Assembly: GCA_016715365.1 (NCBI GenBank)
Contig: JADKAM010000007.1
Location: 62,001 to 126,000 of the forward strand
Direction of reading: 5' to 3'
Length of the DNA: 64,000 nt
From: Chitinophagaceae bacterium
Lineage (GTDB): Bacteria; Bacteroidota; Bacteroidia; Chitinophagales; Chitinophagaceae
Shown here: piece after piece, positions 52,016 to 60,836 of the stretch
Position numbering within the stretch: position 1 is the first letter of the stretch
Layout: the number at the start of each line of letters is the position of its first letter
The notes under the pieces: generated by a model
Database searches by the model: none
Told to the model about the DNA's origin: nothing
The model's input: only the letters and a program-made list of their open reading frames with translations
Made by a program: the position numbers and the translations under genes

Positions 52016-54082
52016 ATGAAAAAAATCTTTTCAAAAAAATTAAAAGGCATGGCAGTATGCGTTGCGGTGACTTTTTTTGTGTTCTGTCATACGAACCTAC
52101 AAGCACAAAGTCTTGCAGTTAACACAACCGGGTCTACCGCTAATCCTTCTGCTATTTTGGATGTGAGCAGTAATAACAAAGGCATTTTAATACCAAGGGT
52201 TGCCTTAACCGGCACATCTGACGTAACAACCATTGCATCTCCTGCCACCAGTTTATTGATCTATAATACTGCAACAGTAAGTAATGTAACACCGGGATAT
52301 TATTATTGGAGTGGTTCAGCCTGGACAAAAGTTGTTACCGGCACCGCCTGGTCATTAACCGGTAATAGCGGAACTGCTGCAGCAAATGATTTTATTGGTA
52401 CTACTGATAATGTACCACTTGTTTTTCGTGTCAATAATCAAAAGGCAGGTTTAATTCAACCACTTGGTTCTGTGTTTTTAGGCCACCAGGCAGGCAATAC
52501 TAATCCGGACGGAGAAAATGTAGGTATTGGTTCACAAGCTCTTTTTTCAAATGTAACTGGAGTTTATAATACTGCAGTAGGCTCTGCTGCATTGTCTTTG
52601 AATACAAATGGTAGTTTTAATACTGCTACAGGATATTGGGCGATGGCCTATAATACAGCAGGGGTGGGTAATACGGCGAACGGATGGTTTGCACTGGGGC
52701 ATAATGATGGGGGCAGTTATAATACAGCAATGGGTTACGAGGCTATGAATACTTCTTTTAATAATGGTGATAATAATTCCGCAGTGGGTGCATATGCTTT
52801 AAAACAAAATAACACCGGAGACAAAAATTCTGCAGTTGGCATGTATGCTTTAACTTCCAACGTTTCCGGAACAGAAAATACAGCAACAGGTTACGAGGCA
52901 CTCTATAATAACAGCACCGGAAATTATAATACAGCCAACGGAACCCATTCTCTTTTCAATAATAATGGCAACTATAATACAGCAAACGGCTATTATGCAC
53001 TGTCCAGTAATGGAACCGGAGAGAACAATACTGCAAGCGGTAATTTTGCACTTGCTTCAAATAGCGTGGGTTCGGAGAATACCGCAACCGGATATGAATC
53101 ACTTGCCTTCAACGGTACCGGATTTGGAAATACTGCAAATGGCGCCCATGCTTTGAGAAGTAACGCATCAGGTCTTTATAATACTGCAATGGGCTATAAT
53201 GCCCTAAAGGCAAATGCGGGTAGTTACAATACTTCAGTGGGATATTCCTCTTTGGAAATATTTTCTGGCAATGATGGAAATACTGCCATTGGTGCCTATG
53301 CCGGTTCTACAAGCAGTTTTGGAACAAATAATACCCTGGTAGGATATAACGCAGCTTTTACAAACGGTGTAAGTAATGCAACTGCTATCGGTTATAATGC
53401 ATTGGTAAGCTCCAGCAACAGTTTGGTTTTGGGAGAAAATGGAGCTTATGTTGGAATTGGAATTTCCAGCCCTTTGGATGCGCTTCATGTAAAGGGTATA
53501 GGCGAACACCAGGTTACCGTTGAATCCATGGCGCCACCCATTGGTATACTCTTTAAAGCCAGCGGGCTTGATTTCGCCAGAATTCAGTTCAATAACATAG
53601 GCAGCGAATACCTGGAGATGGAAGATAATTTACCTAACGGTTTTGGTGATATAGGGCTAGTTGTAAGTCAGCATAATGTGGGCGTAGGTACAACAACTCC
53701 CACAGCTAAACTTTCTGTTAATGGTACTGCCAATAATGCTGACGGTGTTTGGAGTGTTTTTTCAGATGAAAGAGTAAAGACAATTACCGGTGAGTTTACT
53801 GATGGCTTGAATGTGATAAAACAGATTCACCCGGTTACATTTATTTACAATGAAAAGGCACCCTATAAAAACAGCAACGAACAGGTGGGTATTGTGGCGC
53901 AGGAACTGGAAAAAATTGCACCGTATATGGTAAATAAAAAAGTATATGATAACTTCAGCGATCTGAGGGAAGTGAATAACCAGGCCTATGTTTTTCTGCT
54001 CATCAATGCAGTAAAAGAACAACAGGCACGTATTGAAGAACTGGAAAGAACCGTGCAATCACTAATCCAAAAAGTGAAGTAA
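52016..54082 (+). CDS. Repeat-rich exported protein with C-terminal S74 chaperone domain
   Basis: A 688-residue protein with a signal peptide (about 1-31, ending LQAQ), an N-terminal region SLAVNTTGSTANPSAILDVS typical of Bacteroidota tail-fibre-like proteins, about 18 repeats of about 17 residues built on NTAxGxxALxxNxxG (about 165-465), resembling YadA-type head repeats, and a C-terminal peptidase S74 intramolecular chaperone domain (SDERVKTITGEF, then VGIVAQELEKIAPYMV) ending in a coiled coil. S74 domains trimerise phage and surface fibres and then cut themselves off at the Ser of the SDxR motif. It is probably a surface fibre or adhesin; no phage genes are near. Confidence 0.85.
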   Translation: MKKIFSKKLKGMAVCVAVTFFVFCHTNLQAQSLAVNTTGSTANPSAILDVSSNNKGILIPRVALTGTSDVTTIASPATSLLIYNTATVSNVTPGYYYWSGSAWTKVVTGTAWSLTGNSGTAAANDFIGTTDNVPLVFRVNNQKAGLIQPLGSVFLGHQAGNTNPDGENVGIGSQALFSNVTGVYNTAVGSAALSLNTNGSFNTATGYWAMAYNTAGVGNTANGWFALGHNDGGSYNTAMGYEAMNTSFNNGDNNSAVGAYALKQNNTGDKNSAVGMYALTSNVSGTENTATGYEALYNNSTGNYNTANGTHSLFNNNGNYNTANGYYALSSNGTGENNTASGNFALASNSVGSENTATGYESLAFNGTGFGNTANGAHALRSNASGLYNTAMGYNALKANAGSYNTSVGYSSLEIFSGNDGNTAIGAYAGSTSSFGTNNTLVGYNAAFTNGVSNATAIGYNALVSSSNSLVLGENGAYVGIGISSPLDALHVKGIGEHQVTVESMAPPIGILFKASGLDFARIQFNNIGSEYLEMEDNLPNGFGDIGLVVSQHNVGVGTTTPTAKLSVNGTANNADGVWSVFSDERVKTITGEFTDGLNVIKQIHPVTFIYNEKAPYKNSNEQVGIVAQELEKIAPYMVNKKVYDNFSDLREVNNQAYVFLLINAVKEQQARIEELERTVQSLIQKVK

Positions 54083-54110
54083 TTACATTATTTTGCTGAC
54101 TGAAACCAAC

Positions 54111-54932
54111 ATGATGAAATTTATTTATTCCTTTATTTGCTTCCTCATATTTACATCTGCATTACAGGCAGGTACGGTAGATACTGTCTCGGTATACAGC
54201 AACAGCATGCACAAATACATCAACACAGTTGTAATAAAACCGGATACTTATAAAAAGAAGAAAAACATTTTTCCGGTTGTTTACCTGCTGCACGGTTACT
54301 CTGGTAATTACAGCAACTGGATCATGAAAGTGCCGGAATTAAGTAAGTATGCAGATACTTATCAAACCCTCATCGTTTGTCCTGATGGTGGTTACAGCAG
54401 CTGGTATTTTGACAGTCCCATTGATACCACATTCAGGTACGAAACGCATGTTGCAACAGAACTGGTAAATTTTATGGATAAAAATTACAGAACCATAGCT
54501 GATAAAAACCACCGTGCCATTACCGGTTTAAGTATGGGTGGGCATGGCGCACTGTTTTTGGCTTTGCGGCATAGCGATGTATTTGGTGCTGCAGGCAGCA
54601 TGAGTGGCGGGGTAGATCTGAATGAAAGTAAGAACCGGTTTCATATCATGAAAAGAATTGGCGATACTATTTTGCAGGCCAATAACTGGCATGATATGTC
54701 TGTCGTTAATTTAATAGAAAATTATACCAGCACCGCCGTAAAAATATTTTTTGATTGTGGCGGGAAAGATATTTTTATAGATGGCAACCGCAGGCTGCAT
54801 CAAAAAATGCTGCAGTTAAAAATACCGCATACATATATTGAAAGGCCCGGCGAACATAACTGGAATTATTGGAGCAATGCAATTCCTTTTCAGTTGTTAT
54901 ACTTTCAGCGTTTTTTCCTGTCAGGCCACTAA
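54111..54932 (+). CDS. Esterase family alpha/beta hydrolase
   Basis: Exported serine hydrolase of the esterase D/antigen-85 type, 273 residues from ATG 54111. It has a signal peptide (1-18), the oxyanion strand VVYLLHGYSGNYSNW, the nucleophile elbow GLSMGGHGALF, and a late His in RPGEHNWNYW. Natural substrates range from S-formylglutathione to feruloyl esters; an acetyl- or feruloyl-esterase role is possible. The last five residues and the stop codon come from repeat copy C1, so the native C-terminus may have been altered by insertion. It follows the fibre gene by 28 bases. Confidence 0.87.
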   Translation: MMKFIYSFICFLIFTSALQAGTVDTVSVYSNSMHKYINTVVIKPDTYKKKKNIFPVVYLLHGYSGNYSNWIMKVPELSKYADTYQTLIVCPDGGYSSWYFDSPIDTTFRYETHVATELVNFMDKNYRTIADKNHRAITGLSMGGHGALFLALRHSDVFGAAGSMSGGVDLNESKNRFHIMKRIGDTILQANNWHDMSVVNLIENYTSTAVKIFFDCGGKDIFIDGNRRLHQKMLQLKIPHTYIERPGEHNWNYWSNAIPFQLLYFQRFFLSGH

Positions 54933-55014
54933 GTAAGTGCTGCCAGTATTAGTATTCTTGAATGAATGAAAGTATTTTATTTTCTTTAGGGTCTTTGCGG
55001 TGGCCACACAAGTA
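54915..55014. repeat. 100-bp inverted-end element, copy C1
   Basis: Left arm TTCCTGTCAGGCCACTA (54915-54931), right arm CGGTGGCCACACAAGTA (54998-55014). The left arm agrees with the family consensus at 14 of 17 positions, the right at 12-13. The left arm overlaps the end of the esterase gene, whose TAA (54930-54932) it supplies. Sixteen bases separate it from copy C2. Confidence 0.8.
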
Positions 55015-55030
55015 TCTGTTGGCAGGGTTT

Positions 55031-55129
55031 TAGTTGTCAGGCCACTAAAACCAGTATTTTAGAAATGAACTCATTTAGTAATTCAGGTAGTTTTATTTTT
55101 GAGGAATCTTTGTAGTGGCCAGACAACTA
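55031..55129. repeat. 99-bp inverted-end element, copy C2
   Basis: Left arm TAGTTGTCAGGCCACTA (55031-55047), right arm TAGTGGCCAGACAACTA (55113-55129), complementary except at the central base. The end of the right arm contains the stop codon (55127-55129, minus strand) of the next gene. Copies C1 and C2 share a CCAGTATT word near the left interior and TCTTTG before the right arm. Confidence 0.88.
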
Positions 55130-55816
55130 TCCACCCGAATAGGTCCTTCCATCCCTCACCACATTCTTCTTGCCTTTATTTTTCTTTTCCCATTCCAGCA
55201 TTTCAGGAGTTTTTTCTACCTCTTTCTTTTTTGCCGGAGGTGCTGCTGCGGTCTTTTTATTATCATTGGGCGTTTCCAAATGGCCACGTTCATATTTTTC
55301 AACCTTCACCAGGCGGCCGGATCCGGCATCATAATATTTCCATTCGCCATGCTTTACACTGTATTGTTCTGCCTTTACGATCTTGTATTCAATAATTTCA
55401 TTGTTGCCTTCGCCATAAACCGCAATGGTATCATAAGGTGCGTCGGGGTCATACCCACGCCAGCTTTCTTCCCTTATCAGATCGCCCAGGTAAGTATAGT
55501 ATTGCTGAATTCCATCCTTGCCACCCAGTTTATATATTTCTACAGCAATAATATCACCCGTTAAACTGTATTTACGCCAGACGCCTTCTTTGTTGTTATT
55601 TTTAAAAATACCCTCTTCTTCATATCCTGGTTCGCCTCTTAGCGGGTCTACATGTATCACCCATTTACCCTGCTTCATGTCTTTTTTGTCAATGGCATTC
55701 AGGGTATCACCTTCGGCATTCAGTTTATAACTTTTATATTGAGCCATGCCGTTTGTAAAAAACAAAAACTGCATGATGGTCAATACCAACAATTGCCGTA
55801 TTTTTAAAATCTGCAT
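55127..55816 (-). CDS. Secreted MORN/YwqK-like repeat protein
   Basis: A 229-residue exported protein: signal peptide (about 1-25, ending GMAQ), then beta-hairpin repeats like MORN or YwqK proteins (DMKQGKWVIHVDPLRGEPGYEEEGIFKNN, KEGVWRKYSLTGDIIAVEIYKLG, KHGEWKYYDAGSGRLVKVEKYERG), and a C-terminal Lys/Glu/Pro-rich tail. YwqK-like proteins were named as antitoxins but most in Bacteroidota have no known role. The stop codon belongs to repeat copy C2. It is divergent from the propeller gene 44 bases away. Confidence 0.78.
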   Translation of the reverse strand: MQILKIRQLLVLTIMQFLFFTNGMAQYKSYKLNAEGDTLNAIDKKDMKQGKWVIHVDPLRGEPGYEEEGIFKNNNKEGVWRKYSLTGDIIAVEIYKLGGKDGIQQYYTYLGDLIREESWRGYDPDAPYDTIAVYGEGNNEIIEYKIVKAEQYSVKHGEWKYYDAGSGRLVKVEKYERGHLETPNDNKKTAAAPPAKKKEVEKTPEMLEWEKKNKGKKNVVRDGRTYSGG

Positions 55817-55860
55817 AAACTGCTTTTAAATTGTTTGCTAATTTCAAACCAAAACTACCA

Positions 55861-58365
55861 ATGATGAAAAATCTTTTCAAATTTACAATAATACTGCTTT
55901 TAGTAATTGTTAATTCTGTGCAGGCACAGGTTAAACCAACTACCGCTGCCGAAAGGTTAAACGGTATTCAGAAAAGAAAATTGTTGGAGAAAGACACTAC
56001 CCTAAACAGCATTAAATTCCGTAATGTAGGCCCCGGCATCATGAGTGGCAGGGTGGTTGATGTGGATGTAAATCCTAATGACCCAACAGAATTTTATGTG
56101 GCTTATGCTACCGGCGGCTTATGGTATACCAAAAACAACGGGCAGAGCCTGGTGCCGGTTTTCGATAAAGAAAATGTTTTTGGTATTGGAGATATTGCGG
56201 TTAACTGGAAGGATGGAATTATCTGGATTGGCACCGGCGAAGCCAACAGCAGCCGGTCATCTTACAGTGGCCTGGGTGTTTATAAATCTGTTGATAAAGG
56301 CAAAACATGGGAACATCTTGGCCTGATCGAAAGTCACCACATTGGCAAAATAAACCTGCACCCAACCGATAAAAATATTGCCTGGGTAGCAGTGCTCGGG
56401 CATTTGTACTCACCCAGTAAAGAACGTGGTATTTACAAAACCACCGATGGTGGCAAAACCTGGAAACAAACATTATTTGTGGATGAAAATACCGGTGCTG
56501 CCGATATGGACATCAACCCAACAAACCCCGATGAATTGTACGCTGCCATGTGGTACCGCACCCGTCGTGCCTGGAATTTTGAAGAGAGCGGTAAAACCTC
56601 AGGTATATATAAAAGCACCGATGGTGGTAATAACTGGAAGGTTGTAACTACTGCCGGCAGCGGTTTTCCAGCGGGAGATGGTTTGGGAAGAATTGGCCTG
56701 GCAGTTTTTGCAAAGAGCCCCAATATTATTTATGCCACATTGGATAACCAGGGCCGCAGGCCCGATACCGCAAAGAAAAAAGTGGATACCAATTATGTAC
56801 TCAAAAATTTTAAAGACCTGACCAAAGAAAGTTTTGCAAACCTTGACAATAATAAATTAGACAGCTTTTTGGTTGATTATAATTTTAAAGAAAAATATAC
56901 GGCAGCCAGCGTAAAAGAACTGGTGAAGAACGATAAAATAAAGCCCACCGAAATTTATAATTATCTCTTTGATGCCAACACAGCCCTGTTTGAAACACCC
57001 ATTATTGGTTGCGAAGTTTACCGGAGTGATAATGCAGGTTTAAGCTGGCGAAAAGTAAATACAAAAGGACTGAACACCTACAATACTTACGGCTATTATT
57101 TTGGAAAAATATCGGTAAGTAATACCAATGAAGATAAAGTGGTGATAAGCGGTTTTGATCTGTTGTTAAGTACCGATGGTGGTAAAACATTTATTTCTAC
57201 CGATAATGAAGCTACACACCCCGACTGGCATGGTTGCTGGATGAACCCCAACAAAGACAGTCACTGGATTGCCGGTAACGATGGCGGCTGCAATGTAACT
57301 TACGATAATGGTGAGCATTGGTTTAAAGCCAACACACCATCGGTTGGGCAGTTTTATAAAATAACGGTGGATGATGCCAGGCCCTATAATATTTATGGCG
57401 GCCTGCAGGATAACGGCACCTGGTATGGTCCTTCAACTGCAAAAGATAAAGACCAGTGGGATTATGAAGGTGTATATCCCTGGAAGCAGATTGGCGGCGG
57501 TGATGGTATGCAGGTACAGGTAGATACAAGAGATAATAAAACCGCTTACACCGGATCGCAGTTTGGGTTTTATGGACGCAGAAGCACAGAAGGAGGCAGG
57601 CGCTTATTTATTTATCCACGCCCCGACCTGGGTGAAGCCAAATATCGTTTTAACTGGCAAACGCCCATCTGGCTTAGCAGACATAACCAGGATATTTTTT
57701 ATTATGGCACCAACAGGTTTCACCGCAGTTTACAAAAGGGCGAAAACCTGGAACCGCTCAGCGCCGACCTGACTAACGGAGGCACTGAAGGCGATGTGCC
57801 TTTTGGTACCGCAACAACCCTGGTTGAATCGCCTATGAAATTTGGATTGATATATGTTGGTACCGATGATGGAAATATTCATGTAAGTAAAGATGCAGGC
57901 TATAACTGGACGAAAATAAATTCGAACCTGCCAAAAGGGGTGCAGGGTTTGTATGTAAGCCGGGTTGCACCTTCTGCCTTTAAGGAAGGAAGAGTGTATG
58001 TTTCTTTAAACGGTTACCGTAATGATCATTTTAGTGCTTATTTATTTGTGAGCGAAGATTACGGAACCACCTGGACACCCTTGGGAACTGATCTGCCGAT
58101 GGAACCCATCAATGTGGTAACAGAAGATCCAAAAAAAGAGAACATTATTTATGTTGGTACCGATAACGGATTATATGCCTCGTTCAATATGGGTAAGTCA
58201 TTTTTAACACTCGATAATAACCTGCCCCGTGTACCGGTGCATGATATGGCCGTGCAGCAGCGTGAAAATGAGCTGGTAATTGGTACGCATGGCCGCAGTA
58301 TTTACATCACTAAATTAAAAGAGATTCAAAAACTGTATGATAAAATGATGGGGGAGAAAAAGTAA
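55861..58365 (+). CDS. Exported BNR/sortilin-type beta-propeller protein
   Basis: An 834-residue protein from ATG 55861 with a signal peptide (ending VQAQ) and a double propeller built of Asp-box/BNR repeats: SVDKGKTWEHLG, TTDGGKTWKQT, STDGGNNWKVV, SDNAGLSWRKV, STDGGKTFIST, SKDAGYNWTKI, SEDYGTTWTPL. An inserted helical, charged segment (about 310-380, KKKVDTNYVLKNFKDL) splits the propeller. Such proteins are often labelled glycosyl hydrolase or VPS10/sortilin domain; no catalytic residues are evident, so the enzymatic label is doubtful. It ends before an inverted repeat in a convergent gap. Confidence 0.82.
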   Translation: MMKNLFKFTIILLLVIVNSVQAQVKPTTAAERLNGIQKRKLLEKDTTLNSIKFRNVGPGIMSGRVVDVDVNPNDPTEFYVAYATGGLWYTKNNGQSLVPVFDKENVFGIGDIAVNWKDGIIWIGTGEANSSRSSYSGLGVYKSVDKGKTWEHLGLIESHHIGKINLHPTDKNIAWVAVLGHLYSPSKERGIYKTTDGGKTWKQTLFVDENTGAADMDINPTNPDELYAAMWYRTRRAWNFEESGKTSGIYKSTDGGNNWKVVTTAGSGFPAGDGLGRIGLAVFAKSPNIIYATLDNQGRRPDTAKKKVDTNYVLKNFKDLTKESFANLDNNKLDSFLVDYNFKEKYTAASVKELVKNDKIKPTEIYNYLFDANTALFETPIIGCEVYRSDNAGLSWRKVNTKGLNTYNTYGYYFGKISVSNTNEDKVVISGFDLLLSTDGGKTFISTDNEATHPDWHGCWMNPNKDSHWIAGNDGGCNVTYDNGEHWFKANTPSVGQFYKITVDDARPYNIYGGLQDNGTWYGPSTAKDKDQWDYEGVYPWKQIGGGDGMQVQVDTRDNKTAYTGSQFGFYGRRSTEGGRRLFIYPRPDLGEAKYRFNWQTPIWLSRHNQDIFYYGTNRFHRSLQKGENLEPLSADLTNGGTEGDVPFGTATTLVESPMKFGLIYVGTDDGNIHVSKDAGYNWTKINSNLPKGVQGLYVSRVAPSAFKEGRVYVSLNGYRNDHFSAYLFVSEDYGTTWTPLGTDLPMEPINVVTEDPKKENIIYVGTDNGLYASFNMGKSFLTLDNNLPRVPVHDMAVQQRENELVIGTHGRSIYITKLKEIQKLYDKMMGEKK

Positions 58366-58398
58366 TCAATGCGATCATCTAATTTTAGATTAATTGTC

Positions 58399-58470
58399 CT
58401 GTCAGCCTGAGCTTGTCGAAGGCGGGTTGCACTATGAAATGTTTCGGCTTCGACAAGCTCAGCCTGACAG
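58399..58470. repeat. Inverted repeat with CTGTCAG and TGTCGAAG words, copy 2
   Basis: Two 23-base arms (58399-58421 and 58448-58470), complementary except at one position, with a 26-base spacer. The arms start CTGTCAG and include GAGCTTGTCGAAG. It lies in the gap between the convergent propeller and SulP genes, where it could also act as a terminator for both. Confidence 0.88.
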
Positions 58471-58519
58471 CTCATAACTTGAACGGTTGAATTCAATTAA
58501 AATGCTTTTCAGGAAATTA

Positions 58520-60079
58520 TTAATGCAGCTCGATCGTCTCCACTGCTGGAATGTCTTTTAAGGTAAGCTGAATATGCTTCTGGTGCGCCTTTGCTTTAAA
58601 GTCCTGGAAAATTTCCAGCACATCACGGTCAATGTAAACACTGTCGCTTCCGTTGATTTCCACCACGCAATATGGAGGAAGACTGTCCAGCATCTCCATA
58701 AATTTCTTCTTGTTTAAAAAACTAACATTCAGCGCCAGGTCAATGGTAATATGTTTAATATGCCCTGCAGTTTTTTCGCTCATGGTAAACCCTGCACGGT
58801 AAGTATGTTTGATTAAGAAGTAAATGGAATAACCAATTCCGATAAGCACGCCTATCAATAAATCAGTAAACAGAATGGCAATTACCGTAATGATAAAAGG
58901 CAGGAACTGTTCACGCCCCTGTTTATAAACCGACCATATCATTTTTGGTTTTGCCAGGTTATAACCTGTGCGGATGAGGATTACAGACAAAACACAATAC
59001 GGTATGAGATTAATCAGCGGAATAGCAAACAACACAGCCAGTAATAACCAGATACCGTGTGCTATGGAAGAAAGTTTTGTTTTGGCACCGGCTTCTGCAT
59101 TGGCCGAGCTTCTTACAATTACAGCGGTAATAGGAATGCCACCCAGTATGCCACTTAAAAAATTTCCGGTACCCTGTGCCACCAGTTCCCTGTTTTGCGG
59201 CGTAATGCGGTTGTAGGGATCAAGCTTATCAATGGCAGCAATACTTAACAATGTTTCAAGCGTTGCCACAAAACAAATGACAATGGCATTGCGCCATATA
59301 GCTATATCGGTGAACAGGGCAGTAAAGCGGGGCAATTTTATCTGTGCAAAAATATCATGCGGGATGCTTACAAATTGGTTGGCAGTAAGTGCAAACTGCG
59401 GAACATATTGCTGAAAAAGAAAAGCCAGCATCACCCCAAAAAGTACTGTAATAAATGAAGTAGGCAGAAAGCTTATTTTTTTTGCCAGGGTATTTTTCCA
59501 AACATACAGCAGTATAATGGATAAAAGGGCAATCAGCATAACACCATTTGAACTGTGTTTATACAAACTGTCTATATTGCTGAAAACATGTTTGAAGGTG
59601 ATGATATTAAACAATTCATTCGACCAGAATTCGGGTTTATCATAACCAATGAGTGCCGGTATTTGTTTAGACATCAGGATGATGCCGATGGCCGTAAGCA
59701 TACCCTTAATAACTGCCGACGGAATAAAATGTGTAAAGCCACCCAAACGAAAAATACCCAGCAATATTTGCAGCAGTCCGGCAACTGCCACTGATAAAAA
59801 GAAAATTTCAATAGCCCCCATATTGGTGATGGCAGCAGCACAAATGGCTGTTAGTCCGGCAGCAGGGCCGCTTACACTTAACTGAGATTTACTGATGATG
59901 GTTACTACTATACCGCCAATAATACCTGCCAGCAAACCCGAATACATGGGTACACCCGATGCTAATGCAATGCCCAGGCAAAGCGGCAGTGCTACAAAAA
60001 AAACGGTGATGCTTGCCTTAAAATCGTGTTTAAGAAAAGATAAAAAGTAAAACCTTGATTTGCGGTTTAACAGGCTCAT
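58520..60079 (-). CDS. SulP family anion transporter
   Basis: Inner-membrane transporter for sulfate, bicarbonate or another anion. From ATG 60079 it has 519 residues: about 12 helices (SITVFFVALPLCLGIALASGVPMYSG, with the conserved early ALPLxxG region; GIIGGIVVTIISKSQLSVSGPAAGL) and a C-terminal STAS domain (about 430-519) ending VETIELH. A TTG at 60088 would add three residues. No sulfur-assimilation gene is adjacent. Bicarbonate or sulfate are both possible. Confidence 0.88.
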   Translation of the reverse strand: MSLLNRKSRFYFLSFLKHDFKASITVFFVALPLCLGIALASGVPMYSGLLAGIIGGIVVTIISKSQLSVSGPAAGLTAICAAAITNMGAIEIFFLSVAVAGLLQILLGIFRLGGFTHFIPSAVIKGMLTAIGIILMSKQIPALIGYDKPEFWSNELFNIITFKHVFSNIDSLYKHSSNGVMLIALLSIILLYVWKNTLAKKISFLPTSFITVLFGVMLAFLFQQYVPQFALTANQFVSIPHDIFAQIKLPRFTALFTDIAIWRNAIVICFVATLETLLSIAAIDKLDPYNRITPQNRELVAQGTGNFLSGILGGIPITAVIVRSSANAEAGAKTKLSSIAHGIWLLLAVLFAIPLINLIPYCVLSVILIRTGYNLAKPKMIWSVYKQGREQFLPFIITVIAILFTDLLIGVLIGIGYSIYFLIKHTYRAGFTMSEKTAGHIKHITIDLALNVSFLNKKKFMEMLDSLPPYCVVEINGSDSVYIDRDVLEIFQDFKAKAHQKHIQLTLKDIPAVETIELH

Positions 60080-60195
60080 ATGCCGCAAATTTCGGTAAAA
60101 TTTATGGGAGGCCTTTTTTTATTAATAAAACCGGTGAAAAAAGAACCGGTAAAGATTGAATAAATTTATTTGTATTGCTCTTTCTGCCCATGGCG

Positions 60196-60759
60196 TTAAA
60201 CCCTTAACCAGCCACGGAAGGCCCTGCCGGCATAGTACGACTCTGCTCCATTGTGATAAACGAATACTCTGCCAAAGCGGTAATCTGCAAAGATGGCGCC
60301 ACCTAGTTTTCTGATATCTGAAGGTGTTTTAATCCAGCTTGATGTTTTGGAATCAAAGTTTCCAAGTTGTTGCAAGGCCCGGTATTGCTCTTCGGTTAAA
60401 AGCTCAATGCCCATTTCTGTGGCCATTTTTACAGCGCTGTTTTTAGGTTTATTTTCTTTCCTTTTCTCCAGCGCTTCATGGTCGTAACAAAAGCTTCTGC
60501 GGCCGGCCGGGCTTTCTGGTGCACAATCATAAAAAATATATTCGCCTGTTTTTTTATCAAAGCCAACAACATCCGGTTCGCCGCCGGTTGCTTCCATTTC
60601 ATTCAGCGACCATAGTTTTTCCGGATCAGCATTCAGCTTTGCTTCTACTTTTGCCCACTCCATACCTTTATGGCGGGTCATGTTTTTGTCGAAACGGGTT
60701 TTCAAAGTGTTTAATAGTGCTGAACTTTGAGCTGCAGGTAATTTCTTTTTATTGCTCAT
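60196..60759 (-). CDS. DUF4256 family protein
   Basis: A 187-residue cytosolic protein of the DUF4256 family, recognisable by GMEWAKVEAKLNADPEKLWS, EATGGEPDVVGFD, and YIFYDCAPESPAGRRSFCYD, with the end GAIFADYRFGRVFVYHNGAE. The function is unknown. It stands between the SulP and beta-barrel genes, all on the minus strand but with gaps of about 80-115 bases, so operon structure is not clear. Confidence 0.87.
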   Translation of the reverse strand: MSNKKKLPAAQSSALLNTLKTRFDKNMTRHKGMEWAKVEAKLNADPEKLWSLNEMEATGGEPDVVGFDKKTGEYIFYDCAPESPAGRRSFCYDHEALEKRKENKPKNSAVKMATEMGIELLTEEQYRALQQLGNFDSKTSSWIKTPSDIRKLGGAIFADYRFGRVFVYHNGAESYYAGRAFRGWLRV

Positions 60760-60836
60760 GCGTTTACGTTTTGTTTTTTATGTATCAATTAAAACGGTGT
60801 TTATCTAAAGGAAAAGGTATTATTTTGATTTGTTCA

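Noticed and set aside
52016..54082. Prophage tail fibre
   Set aside because: The S74 domain is phage-like but the protein has a signal peptide and no phage genes surround it.
54915..55129. Integron attC sites
   Set aside because: Size and palindromy are similar, but the GTTRRRY/RYYYAAC core sites and an integrase are missing and the flanking genes are in opposite orientation.
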